Shown here: in pieces, positions 50,512 to 59,476 of the stretch
How positions within the stretch are numbered: the stretch's first letter is position 1
Layout of the letters: each line of letters starts with the position of its first letter
DNA from: Streptococcaceae bacterium AM104-57
Lineage (GTDB): Bacteria; Bacillota; Bacilli; Lactobacillales; Streptococcaceae
Length of the DNA stretch: 64,000 nucleotides
Assembly: GCA_027659245.1 (NCBI GenBank)
Contig: JAQDPW010000009.1
Coordinates: forward strand, 8,850 to 72,849
Direction of reading: 5' to 3'
Notes under the pieces: generated by a model
Told to the model about the DNA's origin: nothing
Seen by the model: only the letters and a program-made list of their open reading frames with translations
Database searches by the model: none
Made by a program: the position numbers and the translations under genes

Positions 50512-51279
50512 CTAAATATCTAATTTCGTAACAGTAAATTTGATATGCGAATAGTCTTTTTCGATATCCTTATCTACCATAAAGGCGGTTGCATCCTTCT
50601 TGACCTGTACCAAGTCAATATTCTGTGCTTGAGCGGCATAGACACAGCCACAGTAGCATTGACGATAAATATCGTACTCTTCACACATTTCTACAGAGCG
50701 TTTATAGCCTTGATTTTTCTTAAAGTCGCTCGGAAGATAATGAGTTGTGTAGATTTTCTGAACATCAATCCCGATACTATTGATGGTTTGCGAATTTTTG
50801 TGAGGACTGATAGTCAGGGCAGAACCGAAGTAATCAAATCCTAAGTCCATGGCCACCTGTGCTGTCTTATCCAGACGATAGTCAAAACAAACCTTGCAAC
50901 GATCGCCACCTTCAGGTTCTTCTTCCAAACCTCTGACTAGCTGACGGTATTCGTTGGGTTCATAGGGTGCTTCTAGATATTGGACATGATTGCCAGTTCG
51001 TTCATTGAAATCACTGACAAACTTTTTGGTCACATAGGCACGCTTGTGATACTCAGCTTTGGGATGGATATTTGAATTTGCAAAATAAATAGTTACATCT
51101 GCATATTTGGTCAAATACTCTAAAGTATAGGTGCTACAAGGAGCACAACAGACGTGCATGAGAATGGTTGGTCTTTCTTCGTTTTTTTCCCAAACTTGAA
51201 CCATCTTTTGCATGACACGGTCATAGTTGATCTTTTGATTGGGATTCATCTTACTTAGAATTTCTTCTACATCGATCAT
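50512..51279 (-). CDS. queH: epoxyqueuosine reductase QueH
   Basis: A 255-residue QueH (DUF208), reducing epoxyqueuosine to queuosine in tRNA. The metal-cluster cysteines are visible in HVCCAPCSTYTLEY (adjacent pair near 44), in GDRCKVCFDYRL, and in CYCGCVYA near 205. It replaces the unrelated cobalamin-dependent QueG. Streptococci salvage queuine or precursors; no other queuosine gene is in the window. Confidence 0.92.
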   Translation of the reverse strand: MIDVEEILSKMNPNQKINYDRVMQKMVQVWEKNEERPTILMHVCCAPCSTYTLEYLTKYADVTIYFANSNIHPKAEYHKRAYVTKKFVSDFNERTGNHVQYLEAPYEPNEYRQLVRGLEEEPEGGDRCKVCFDYRLDKTAQVAMDLGFDYFGSALTISPHKNSQTINSIGIDVQKIYTTHYLPSDFKKNQGYKRSVEMCEEYDIYRQCYCGCVYAAQAQNIDLVQVKKDATAFMVDKDIEKDYSHIKFTVTKLDI

Positions 51280-51346
51280 ACTCTTCTCCTTTTCCTCTTG
51301 CTATTGTACCACAGGATGATCCTTTGGGCAATTAGGTTTTCGTGCT

Positions 51347-52546
51347 TTACTCAGTTTTTAAGTCCTTGTCCAATAGCTTACCCATCCTTGTCAGACTGAT
51401 TATTAATATAGGATAAATTAAAAGTAAGATAAGGCCTAGAACTAAAAAGACAGCTACAAGACCCCAACGATCAATCATCCAGCCTGTCAGTGGAAATATG
51501 ACAATCATGGAAAGACTAAAGAGCATGGAATTGATACTAAGCATAGTTGCTCTTACACTGGAAGGTAAATAACCTTGTAAGTCATTGAAATAGATCGGCT
51601 GATAAACTGCATAAAGTGTATCAGTTAAAAGATATACAAGAAGAAAAGCAAAGGGGGTTCCTGAAAACACCAACAACAAGACCAAGCCCGTCAGTGCAAC
51701 AAGAGTCGGAAAAACTCGATTACTATTCCATTTTTTACCGATTTGACTAGCTACATAAACCGCTATAAGATTTAACCCACTACCAATAAGCATAACCAGT
51801 GAAACCTGCCATCCTGCTAAGTCACTTATTTTCTGCTGATAATAAAAGTAAAACATACACATGAGTGTCCCTACTAGCTGATAAGTCAGCATCCAGTAAA
51901 AGAGTACTGGTTTTTCCTGCCATTCTTTACGAACTTGCTGGACAATCATTTTAAAGGTTAAGACTTCATTTTTCTCTCTCTTAGCCATTGGTTCTTTCAT
52001 AAAATAAATCAAAATGATAGAAAGAAATGAAAATCCTATAGCAATCAGATAGGTCCAAGCCAATGCTCCATGAATAAAGAAGCCTGCCACAACTGTACCT
52101 AGGGTTCGGGTGACTTCTGCCACACCAGATAAAAAGCTCGAAATCTGAAGATATCGGTCCTTTTGACCTGCTTCAACTGCTGAATCATATAAGAAAGCGG
52201 TACTGGTCCCCGAATCAAAATTGTAGGACCAAGCATTAACCATCATGGCAATCGCATAAATCCAAAAATTTCCCTGACCAAACAAAATCAAGATAGAGGA
52301 CACAATACTGGCCAAGCGAGCCAAATAGAGATTGGTCTTGTAACTAAATCGATCAGCTAACATACCAGATGGGATTTCACACAAGAGACTTGTCCCATGA
52401 AAGATACTCTCTAAGAGACCGATTTGAAGTAAGGATAGACCATTTTGGATGAAAAATAAAATCCAAAAACTGGTAATCCCAAAATAAGAAGTGAATTCCA
52501 GACCTGCTAGGAGTGGAATATTGCGTTTGTAAGTTCTTTTAAACAT
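51347..52546 (-). CDS. MFS transporter
   Basis: A 399-residue major facilitator with about 12 membrane helices. The first cytoplasmic loop contains GMLADRFSYK, a form of the MFS motif A. The charged loop near 190-205 (KEPMAKREKNE) divides two six-helix halves. Probably an efflux pump; substrate unknown. Monocistronic, with a hairpin-rich intergenic repeat upstream. Confidence 0.87.
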   Translation of the reverse strand: MFKRTYKRNIPLLAGLEFTSYFGITSFWILFFIQNGLSLLQIGLLESIFHGTSLLCEIPSGMLADRFSYKTNLYLARLASIVSSILILFGQGNFWIYAIAMMVNAWSYNFDSGTSTAFLYDSAVEAGQKDRYLQISSFLSGVAEVTRTLGTVVAGFFIHGALAWTYLIAIGFSFLSIILIYFMKEPMAKREKNEVLTFKMIVQQVRKEWQEKPVLFYWMLTYQLVGTLMCMFYFYYQQKISDLAGWQVSLVMLIGSGLNLIAVYVASQIGKKWNSNRVFPTLVALTGLVLLLVFSGTPFAFLLVYLLTDTLYAVYQPIYFNDLQGYLPSSVRATMLSINSMLFSLSMIVIFPLTGWMIDRWGLVAVFLVLGLILLLIYPILIISLTRMGKLLDKDLKTE

Positions 52547-52639
52547 CGTTTTCTCTCTTTCAATATGTAATATGAGTTTTTCTAAAAGACTTACTTAGAG
52601 TTGCCTACATTTTCTCCACCTCTTTCATTTAAAGTGAGA

Positions 52640-52810
52640 GTGGGACAGAAATCGGTAATTCGTTAGAATTCGATTTCGTCGTCCCACCTCCGCACAGTTG
52701 AGTAGGGCTGTAAAAGCTGATGAAATCAGCGTAGTAGAGCCCACTCAACCACTGCGTCTTGCTCGATAATCCAAAGACAATTGAGAGGCTAGGACTTTTG
52801 TCCCAGCCTC
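52640..52810. repeat. three-hairpin intergenic element, copy 1
   Basis: H1 at 52640-52687 (GTGGGAC / GTCCCAC plus inner GAAATCG / CGATTTC); H2 at 52697-52749 (GTTGAGT / ACTCAAC, with GGGCT / AGCCC and CTGAT / ATCAG inside); H3 at 52785-52810 (GAGGCTAGGAC / GTCCCAGCCTC). H1 and H3 recur at 56803-56969. Probably a dispersed streptococcal repeat that can end transcription. Confidence 0.65.
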
Positions 52811-52817
52811 ATGGTTA

Positions 52818-54161
52818 TTAGGGTTTGATACGGTGCAACATACGTGGGAATGGAATAGCTTCACGGATGTGTTTAGTTCCAGCTGCGAAGGTTACCATAC
52901 GCTCGATACCGATACCAAATCCACCGTGTGGTACTGTACCATATTTACGAAGGTCAAGGTAGAATTCGTACTCTGTACGATCCATTCCAAGTGATTCCAT
53001 CTTAGCGACAAGGGCATCGTAGTCTTCCTCACGCATTGAACCACCGATGATTTCTCCGTAACCTTCCGGTGCAAGCAAGTCTGCACAAAGCACGCGCTCT
53101 GGGTTCCCAGGAACTGGTTTCATGTAGAAGGCCTTGATGTCTGATGGATAGTTGATCACAAAGGTTGGTACACCAAAGTGGTTTGAAATCCACGTTTCAT
53201 GTGGTGAACCGAAATCATCTCCATGCTCGAGATGCTCATAGTCCGCGTCCTCATCATTTTCATGCTCTTGCAAGAGATCAATAGCTTGATCATAAGTGAT
53301 GCGTTTGAACGGCTCTGCAATATAGCGTTTCAAAAGCTCAGTGTCACGTTCCAATGTTTCCAAGGCTTGAGGAGCACGATCAAGAACACCTTGAAGCAAT
53401 GCTTTTACATAAGCTTCTTGCAAGTCAAGTGACTCATCGTGTGTCAAGTATGAGTACTCCGCATCCATCATCCAGAATTCAGTCAAGTGACGACGAGTTT
53501 TAGATTTTTCAGCACGGAATACTGGACCAAAGTCAAAGACACGACCAAGAGCCATAGCCCCAGCTTCAAGATAAAGCTGACCAGATTGGCTCAAGTAGGC
53601 TGGTGTTCCAAAGTAGTCTGTTTCGAAAAGTTCTGTAGAATCTTCTGCTGCATTTCCTGAAAGAATTGGGCTATCAAACTTTATAAAGCCATTCTTGTCG
53701 AAGAACTCATAAGTTGCATAGATAATAGCATTACGGATTTGCATGACAGCAACTTGCTTACGAGAACGAAGCCACAAGTGACGGTTGTCCATCAAGAAGT
53801 CTGTTCCGTGTTCTTTTGGAGTAATTGGGTAGTCTTGAGATTCACCGATGACTTCGATGTCTGTAATATCCAACTCATAACCAAATTTTGAGCGCTCGTC
53901 TTCTTTAACAATCCCTGTTACAAAGACAGAAGTTTCTTGGCTTAGACGTTTGATGGTGTCAAATTTTTCAAGTCCTACTTCTTCACCGAATTTTTCGATA
54001 AAGTTTGGTTTGAAAGCCACGCCTTGGAAGAAGGCAGTTCCGTCACGCAATTGCAAGAAGGCAATTTTTCCTTTTCCTGACTTGTTAGCAACCCAAGCAC
54101 CAATAGTGACTTCTTGACCAACGTAGTCTTTTACTTCGATAATTGTTACACGTTTTGTCAT
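52818..54161 (-). CDS. asnS: asparaginyl-tRNA synthetase
   Basis: A 447-residue class IIb synthetase. The N-terminal OB-fold (about 15-110) binds the anticodon; motif 2 is [22 protein letters not shown] (residues about 215-236, read in parts as [11 protein letters not shown] and EFWMMDAEY), motif 3 GIGIERM. It is downstream of the aminotransferase in the same order as B. subtilis ypmB-aspB-asnS. No T-box leader is visible upstream. Confidence 0.95.
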   Translation of the reverse strand: MTKRVTIIEVKDYVGQEVTIGAWVANKSGKGKIAFLQLRDGTAFFQGVAFKPNFIEKFGEEVGLEKFDTIKRLSQETSVFVTGIVKEDERSKFGYELDITDIEVIGESQDYPITPKEHGTDFLMDNRHLWLRSRKQVAVMQIRNAIIYATYEFFDKNGFIKFDSPILSGNAAEDSTELFETDYFGTPAYLSQSGQLYLEAGAMALGRVFDFGPVFRAEKSKTRRHLTEFWMMDAEYSYLTHDESLDLQEAYVKALLQGVLDRAPQALETLERDTELLKRYIAEPFKRITYDQAIDLLQEHENDEDADYEHLEHGDDFGSPHETWISNHFGVPTFVINYPSDIKAFYMKPVPGNPERVLCADLLAPEGYGEIIGGSMREEDYDALVAKMESLGMDRTEYEFYLDLRKYGTVPHGGFGIGIERMVTFAAGTKHIREAIPFPRMLHRIKP

Positions 54162-54310
54162 GTTTTATCTTCCTTTTTTTGTTTAACTTGTCTAAAGACA
54201 TTATTACCCACTATTGTACCACAAATAATGCCTGATAGCTAGATTCTATCAGAGAAAAATCTCAGGTTTTATCCAAAAAAATCTCCGTCAAGACGACGAA
54301 GATCTTATTT

Positions 54311-55489
54311 TTATTTTTCCATAAATTGGTGCAAGCGACGAATAGCTTCTTTGAGTGTATCTAGGTCTGTCGCATAGCTGAGACGGACATTCTCTGGTGC
54401 TCCAAACCCTGCTCCTGTAATCAAGGCCAGACCAACTTCCTCAAGAATAGCCGTTGTAAATGCTGTTACATCTGTATAGCCTTTCATCTCCATAGCTTTT
54501 TTGACATTTGGGAAGAGGTAGAAAGCTCCTTGCGGTTTGACTACTTCAAAGCCAGGGACTTGGCTCAAGAGAGGATAAATGGTATTGAGACGTTCCTCGA
54601 AATCCTGACGCATGGTTTCTACGGAGTCTTGTGGACCAGTTAAGGCCTCGATTGTTGCGTATTGTGAAACAGCAGTTAGGTTTGAAGTTGTTTGACCAGT
54701 CAATTTGCTCATAGCAGCAATAATTTCTGGATCACCTACTGCATAACCAACACGCCATCCTGTCATAGCGTAGGCCTTAGACACTCCATTGATGACAATA
54801 GTTTGTTTGCGAATAGCTTCTGACAGACTAGAGATTGGAACGAACTCATTCCCGTTATAGACCAAACGTCCATAAATATCATCTGCTAAGATAAGAATAT
54901 CATGCTCAACTGCCCAGTTTCCAATTGCTAATAATTCCTCACGAGAGTAGATCATCCCAGTCGGATTAGATGGTGAGTTCAGAACCAAGACTTTAGTCTT
55001 ATCTGTTCGAGCTGCTTCTAATTGCTCCATAGTTACTTTAAAGTGATTGTCTTCCTTGGCTTGGACAAATACTGGAAGGCCTTCTGCCATCTTAACCTGA
55101 TCCCCATAGCTAACCCAGTAAGGTGTTGGAATGATAACCTCATCTCCAGGATTAATCACAGCCATAAAGAAAGTATAGAGGGAAAACTTGGCACCTGTAG
55201 CAAATGTGACCTCATTAGGCTTTACAGAATAACCATAATAGCGTTCAAAATAGGTATTAACTGCAGCTTTCAATTCAGGCAAACCTGAAGCTACCGTATA
55301 GAAAGAAGCACGTCCATCTCGAATAGCCTCAACAGCAGCATCTTGAATATTTTCAGGAGTATGAAAATCGGGCTGACCTAAAGTTAAGAAAAGTACATCT
55401 TTTCCTTCAGCCTTTAACTTCTTTGCTCTTGCATCACTAGCCAGAGTGACACTTTCTTCCATTTCTAAGACACGTTTAGATAATTTCAT
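54311..55489 (-). CDS. aspB: aspartate aminotransferase (class I, subgroup Ib)
   Basis: A 392-residue PLP aminotransferase. NSPSNPTG near 169 and the PLP-binding Lys in NGVSKAYAMTGWR (about 238) are visible, with the terminal Arg in NVRLSYA. The protein is of the Ib subgroup common in Gram-positives. It overlaps the TseB-like gene by 4 bp and precedes asnS, so it can supply aspartate for asparaginyl-tRNA formation. Confidence 0.93.
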   Translation of the reverse strand: MKLSKRVLEMEESVTLASDARAKKLKAEGKDVLFLTLGQPDFHTPENIQDAAVEAIRDGRASFYTVASGLPELKAAVNTYFERYYGYSVKPNEVTFATGAKFSLYTFFMAVINPGDEVIIPTPYWVSYGDQVKMAEGLPVFVQAKEDNHFKVTMEQLEAARTDKTKVLVLNSPSNPTGMIYSREELLAIGNWAVEHDILILADDIYGRLVYNGNEFVPISSLSEAIRKQTIVINGVSKAYAMTGWRVGYAVGDPEIIAAMSKLTGQTTSNLTAVSQYATIEALTGPQDSVETMRQDFEERLNTIYPLLSQVPGFEVVKPQGAFYLFPNVKKAMEMKGYTDVTAFTTAILEEVGLALITGAGFGAPENVRLSYATDLDTLKEAIRRLHQFMEK

Positions 55490-55974
55490 AGCTTCTCCTT
55501 TTCGATTAGGGCACCAGTTTCAAAATCTACTAGATAATAGTCTCCACCAGACTTGATTTCCCAAACAGGCTTTTCAGCATAGCGTCCAAAGGTAACCGTA
55601 TCAATTTCAGTAGCTCCTTTTTCTCTAACAACTGCTTCTGCTTTTTCTTGTGAAGTACCATTTTCTAGTTGATATACGTAAATATTGTTATTACTTTTCT
55701 CTATTAAAACAGCAACTTGTTTCTGATTCTTATCTTGACCAAGAACGCTATAATAGCTTTCTAAGCCATTAAAGAAATCAACCTGGCTGACCGTTTCTAG
55801 ATTCGCATACTGCTTGGCAAGTTTTTCCCCTTCTACCTTTGCTGTCTGATAAGGCTTCATGCTAAGCCACACCAAATAGAGAAAGGAAGAAGTCACAACT
55901 AGAGCCAGCAGGGTCAAGCCAATGCTGTACTGAAATAATAAGGAATTTTTTTCTTTTTTCTGTCTCATTTTCAC
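55486..55974 (-). CDS. YpmB/TseB-like cell-wall protein
   Basis: A 162-residue protein (160 if the ATG at 55968 is used): one N-terminal membrane helix (about 14-36) and an extracellular tandem PepSY-like (DUF5590) domain. B. subtilis TseB (YpmB) modulates PBP2A; the gene order with aspB and asnS is the same. The GTG at 55974 is 6 nt after an extended -10 (TGG-TAAAAT) and so coincides with the transcription start; the ATG two codons on would leave a 6-nt leader. No SD is present with either start. Confidence 0.8.
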   Translation of the reverse strand: MKMRQKKEKNSLLFQYSIGLTLLALVVTSSFLYLVWLSMKPYQTAKVEGEKLAKQYANLETVSQVDFFNGLESYYSVLGQDKNQKQVAVLIEKSNNNIYVYQLENGTSQEKAEAVVREKGATEIDTVTFGRYAEKPVWEIKSGGDYYLVDFETGALIEKEKL

Positions 55975-55980
55975 TCGTCT

Positions 55981-55989
55981 ATTTTACCA
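55981..55989 (-). promoter_or_regulatory. extended -10 promoter of the tseB-like/aspB/asnS unit
   Basis: Minus-strand TGG-TAAAAT, with TAAAAT at 55986-55981. The +1 falls on the GTG at 55974 or just beside it. Confidence 0.55.
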
Positions 55990-56156
55990 TCTATCCAAGT
56001 GAATTACAAGTGAATAAAAGAGGAGGATTTAGCACGGAACTTCTCTTATGACAGGAGTATATGAAGCTTGAATCATTGATTTCACAGACTTTTCATAATC
56101 TCTACTCCTAAAAATAATCTTGACTATCATCGATTTTTATTTTCTAAGCAGATTTC

Positions 56157-56199
56157 TTGCAAATGATTTCCTTTTGTTGTAACATCATGTGTAACAACA
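56157..56199 (+). promoter_or_regulatory. FMN reductase promoter with palindromic operator
   Basis: -35 TTGCAA (56157-56162), 17-bp spacer, -10 TAACAT (56180-56185). A 25-bp inverted repeat at 56175-56199 (arms TGTTGT-A-ACA and TGT-A-ACAACA) covers the -10, so a repressor of the MarR/TetR kind is plausible. Confidence 0.55.
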
Positions 56200-56235
56200 G
56201 AGGAAACTCTGATTAAAATCTAAAGGAGACTCCCT

Positions 56236-56784
56236 ATGTCTAAAAAAGTATTATTTATCGTTGGTTCACTTCGTGAAGGTTCTTTCAACCACCAAATGGC
56301 ATTAGAAGCTGAAAAAGTACTTGCTGAAACTGTTGAAGTCAGCTACCTTGACTACTCTACAATTCCTTTATTTAGTCAAGACCTTGAAGTTCCTACACTT
56401 CCAGCTGTTGCTGCTGCACGTGAGGCAGTTCTGGCTGCTGATGCTATCTGGATCTTCTCTCCAGTCTACAACTTCTCCATTCCTGGTACAGTGAAAAACT
56501 TGCTTGACTGGCTTTCACGCGCCATTGACTTGTCTGATACACGCGGAGCATCTGCCCTTCAAGATAAAATCGTTACTGTGTCTTCAGTAGCAAATGCAGG
56601 TCATGAACAACTCTTTGCAATCTACAAAGACCTCTTGCCATTTATCCGTACACAAGTTGTCGGTGATTTTACTGCAGCTCGTGTCAATGATTCTGCTTGG
56701 GCAGATGGTCAATTAGTTCTCGAAGACAGTGTTGCAGCATCGCTAAAAATTCAAGCCGAAGACCTGCTTAAAGCCATTCAATAA
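56236..56784 (+). CDS. NADPH-dependent FMN reductase-like flavoprotein
   Basis: A 182-residue flavodoxin-fold protein: VGSLREGSFNHQ near 9-20 binds FMN phosphate, and FSPVYNFSIPGTVKNLLDW near 74-92 is the family motif (PEYN type). Relatives reduce quinones, azo compounds or chromate with NAD(P)H. SD AAGGAG lies upstream. Lone plus-strand gene with an operator palindrome, so probably induced by an oxidant or electrophile. Confidence 0.87.
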   Translation: MSKKVLFIVGSLREGSFNHQMALEAEKVLAETVEVSYLDYSTIPLFSQDLEVPTLPAVAAAREAVLAADAIWIFSPVYNFSIPGTVKNLLDWLSRAIDLSDTRGASALQDKIVTVSSVANAGHEQLFAIYKDLLPFIRTQVVGDFTAARVNDSAWADGQLVLEDSVAASLKIQAEDLLKAIQ

Positions 56785-56802
56785 TTGAATTGAAAAAAAG
56801 AA

Positions 56803-56836
56803 GAGGTTGGGACAAAAGATCCCGACCTCACTTTTT
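56803..56836 (+). terminator. terminator after the FMN reductase gene
   Basis: Arms GAGGTTGGGA / TCCCGACCTC around CAAAAGA-type loop, then ACTTTTT. It is the counterpart of H3 in the element at 52785-52810. Confidence 0.75.
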
Positions 56837-56866
56837 ATTAGCAATCAAACTTTGACGCGGTAGCTG

Positions 56867-56907
56867 ATTGAACTTTTTGTTCGTCTTTTAGACTCCAAAA
56901 AGCTCCT
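56867..56907. repeat. dispersed 41-bp intergenic repeat, copy 2
   Basis: Partner of 50316-50356 (32 of 41 bases identical). Lies between two hairpins of the 56803-56969 element. Confidence 0.55.
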
Positions 56908-56921
56908 AATCATCCTCGCGG

Positions 56922-56969
56922 GGCTGGGACTACGAAATCGAGACTTTGTCTATCGATTTCTGTCCCACC
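56922..56969. repeat. hairpin of the dispersed element, copy 2
   Basis: Arms GGCTGGGAC / GTCCCACC with inner GAAATCG / CGATTTC, then CGCCTTTTT. Equivalent to H1 at 52640-52687, in the opposite orientation. It also lies just downstream of the O-antigen-ligase-like gene. Confidence 0.6.
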
Positions 56970-56978
56970 GCCTTTTTC

Positions 56979-58169
56979 TTAATCAACTAATTCATCAATC
57001 ATACTATGTTTCAGTGGTAAACTACACATCACTAAAAGGAAAATAAAGGAAGATTGAATCCAAAAGAGAGCCAAATCAAAAATTCCGTGCACAGCTACTA
57101 CTGTCAAGAAAGAGAGGTAAAGTCCAAGGATAGGACGCTTACTAGGTACTTGACTCATATCAATCAACATTCGTACCGGAGTGGAAGAAGCAATCCCCAA
57201 GAGAACGGTACCGACAACTCCATAACTCAAAATCGTATCTATATAGATACTGTGGGCATGTTCATGATAAGGTGCTCCAATACGAGGGAAAGAGTGCATG
57301 TAGGTTAGCGGTCCTTCACCCCAGAATGGATTTTGTTTAAACAAGGCCATCCCAGCATTCCAAATAGAAACACGCTCTTCCATAGATGAATCTAAGGTTC
57401 CCATTCGAACACCCAAATCACTCGAAAATAGAAAAGCTAAACCAACCCCAAAAACTCCAACACTAAGCCAGAAAGCACGCCAGTTCTTAATAGTTGTGAA
57501 GAGATAAATAATCGCTCCAAAGATAATGGCTGGAAAAGCTGTACGATTCTGCGTAAAGTTTAAACCGAATAAATTAGCAAATATGGCAATCATAGAAAAA
57601 ATTCGTAACCACCTTAACTTAGTTGTGCTAATCAGATAAAAACCAATCATGATACAGAAACAACAGATAATTCCATAGTAATTGGGATTAAAGAAGGCAA
57701 CCTCCGCTCGATTTTGATGCCAAACCTGCATCCGTGGTGAGAGGAAGGTATAATCAAATTTCTTTACAATTTGGAAATGTTCCAAAGCTGCAAAGGCTGC
57801 TGCAAAGACACTTAAGGCTAATATTCCTTCAATCGTCAACCTGAAAAATTTAGGAGTCAACTGGGATTGATAGTAGTAAAAGAAGATGGCAAACAGAAAC
57901 ATGGCCACCGAAGAAACTACTCCCATCACATTTTGTGCCAGAAGAGAAATTGCAGTGCTATAAGCAATAAAAAAGAGCAAGACAGGGTGTTGAGACAAAC
58001 GTTTCAAGATCCCCTTCATCTCCCCAGTATATACTAACCAAAGTAAGTAAGAGATAAAAATAATAACAAAAAGATAAAAAGGAAGAAAAATACTCAGAAT
58101 AACTCCTAAAAGAAGTCCTTCTTGTTTCGATAAACTTTTTAACTTTTCAATGACACCTATTGATTTCAC
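56979..58169 (-). CDS. O-antigen ligase/polymerase-like membrane protein
   Basis: A 396-residue polytopic protein of the Wzy_C (O-antigen ligase) family, about 10-12 membrane helices. The large loop near residues 255-320 holds RVSIWNAGMALFKQNPFWGEG and the conserved HEHAHSIYIDTILSYGVVG pattern (first and last pieces only). I set a GTG start at 58169, 6 nt after AAAGGA; a GTG nine codons upstream lacks an SD. In mitis streptococci such genes handle surface polysaccharide; the substrate is unknown. No glycan genes adjoin it. Confidence 0.8.
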   Translation of the reverse strand: MKSIGVIEKLKSLSKQEGLLLGVILSIFLPFYLFVIIFISYLLWLVYTGEMKGILKRLSQHPVLLFFIAYSTAISLLAQNVMGVVSSVAMFLFAIFFYYYQSQLTPKFFRLTIEGILALSVFAAAFAALEHFQIVKKFDYTFLSPRMQVWHQNRAEVAFFNPNYYGIICCFCIMIGFYLISTTKLRWLRIFSMIAIFANLFGLNFTQNRTAFPAIIFGAIIYLFTTIKNWRAFWLSVGVFGVGLAFLFSSDLGVRMGTLDSSMEERVSIWNAGMALFKQNPFWGEGPLTYMHSFPRIGAPYHEHAHSIYIDTILSYGVVGTVLLGIASSTPVRMLIDMSQVPSKRPILGLYLSFLTVVAVHGIFDLALFWIQSSFIFLLVMCSLPLKHSMIDELVD

Positions 58170-58340
58170 AACAGATCCTTTCCTTCTGAATATCACATTC
58201 AGATAAATAAGTTATTAAAACATTTTACCACTTTTCAAAGGATTTGAAAACCACTTTGCCTCTATCATCCTAACTAAAACTGGGTAAAATTTTATAGTTA
58301 GCTAAGATTACTTGAAAATTGCTATCCCTTTTTTAAAAAT

Positions 58341-58350
58341 ATGGTACAAT
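58341..58350 (+). promoter_or_regulatory. birA extended -10 promoter
   Basis: TGG-TACAAT (TACAAT at 58345-58350) 29 bp before the birA ATG. Confidence 0.5.
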
Positions 58351-58379
58351 AAATCTAATTATTCCAGAAAGGGGCTAGC

Positions 58380-59330
58380 ATGAAATCCTACCAAGAAGTC
58401 TATAAAATACTAGTTACTGAGACCGATTATCTAAGTGGAGAAAAAATCGCTGAAAGATTGAACTTATCCCGAACTTCCGTATGGAAGGCGATCCAACGTC
58501 TCCAACAAGAGGGACTGGAGATTGACAGTATCAAAAATCGTGGGTATAAACTTCTGGACGGAGACCTTATCTTGCCTCAGGAAATCGAAGCGAATAGTCC
58601 CATTACTGTCCAGTTTAAACCCTCAACAAAATCTACCCAAACCGATGCTAAAGAGGCTATGGAAGCTGGGGCAAAAGGAGATAGGCTCTACCTTTCCACT
58701 AGTCAAACCATGGGGCGTGGCCGTTTTCAACGTCCTTATTATTCTCCAGATAAGGGGGGGATTTACATGTCCCTCCACCTACAGCCCAATCTCCCTTACC
58801 AGAAGCTTCCCGCCTATACACTTCTAACAGCTGGGGCTATCTACAAGGCTATCAAGAATCTTAGTTTGATTGATGTGGATATTAAGTGGGTCAATGACAT
58901 TTATCTGAACCAGAAAAAAATTGCTGGTATTCTAACAGAAGCCATTACCTCTGTCGAAACTGGACTCGTTACAGATGTTATCATTGGGGTTGGGATCAAC
59001 TTTTCTATCGCTGAATTTCCTAAGAATCTACAAACTAAAGCTGGAAGCTTATTTTATCAACATACTCCCATTACTCGCAATGAATTGATTGCTGAAATCT
59101 GGAAATGTTTCTACGAAACAGAAGCCGATGAACTCCTCTATCTCTATAAAAAGCGCTCAATCGTTTTAGGAAAAGAGATTTCCTTCAAGAAGGATCAAGA
59201 AATAATCACAGGAAAAGCCTGTGACATCTCTGACCAAGGACAACTGCAGATAGAATTAGCCAAGGGTAAAAAGATTTGGCTCAATAGTGGCGAAGTTTCG
59301 CTGACTAAATGGTATAGTGGATTGAAATAA
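58380..59330 (+). CDS. birA: bifunctional biotin ligase/repressor
   Basis: A 316-residue BirA: N-terminal winged helix (about 1-60, GEKIAERLNLSRTSVWKAIQRL) and biotin protein ligase domain with GRGRFQRPYYSP (biotinyl-AMP loop), KWVNDIYLNQKKIAGIL, and a C-terminal SH3-like domain. The last codons (Tyr-Ser-Gly-Leu-Lys-stop) come from a RUP element inserted at 59313, so the native C-terminus has been replaced by five residues. SD GAAAGGGG precedes the ATG. Confidence 0.93.
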   Translation: MKSYQEVYKILVTETDYLSGEKIAERLNLSRTSVWKAIQRLQQEGLEIDSIKNRGYKLLDGDLILPQEIEANSPITVQFKPSTKSTQTDAKEAMEAGAKGDRLYLSTSQTMGRGRFQRPYYSPDKGGIYMSLHLQPNLPYQKLPAYTLLTAGAIYKAIKNLSLIDVDIKWVNDIYLNQKKIAGILTEAITSVETGLVTDVIIGVGINFSIAEFPKNLQTKAGSLFYQHTPITRNELIAEIWKCFYETEADELLYLYKKRSIVLGKEISFKKDQEIITGKACDISDQGQLQIELAKGKKIWLNSGEVSLTKWYSGLK

Positions 59331-59419
59331 GATATGAACAAAGAGATTAGGAAAGTCAATTTTATTTCTAGAAATATTTTAGCAATCGCGGCGTACTATT
59401 TTAAATTCAATCTACTATA
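59313..59419. repeat. RUP element overlapping the birA 3-prime end
   Basis: Exactly 107 bp, the canonical RUP length, bounded by TA and by terminal inverted repeats TATAGTGGATTG / CAATCTACTATA. RUPs are thought to be moved by IS630-Spn1 transposase with TA target duplication. The left end lies inside birA. Confidence 0.88.
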
Positions 59420-59432
59420 GTTCTACCAGATC

Positions 59433-59470
59433 AAAAAAATCGATCTCTCTTTCGAGAAGGTCGATTTTTT
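59433..59470. terminator. terminator between birA and ackA
   Basis: Arms AAAAATCGA / TCGATTTTT with an inner CTCT/AGAG-type pairing; T-runs on both strands, so it can serve ackA (minus) and birA (plus). Confidence 0.75.
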
Positions 59471-59476
59471 AATCTG

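Noticed and set aside
52811..54310. T-box riboswitch in front of asnS
   Set aside because: The spacer upstream of asnS is about 150 bp and lacks the specifier and antiterminator T-box sequence.
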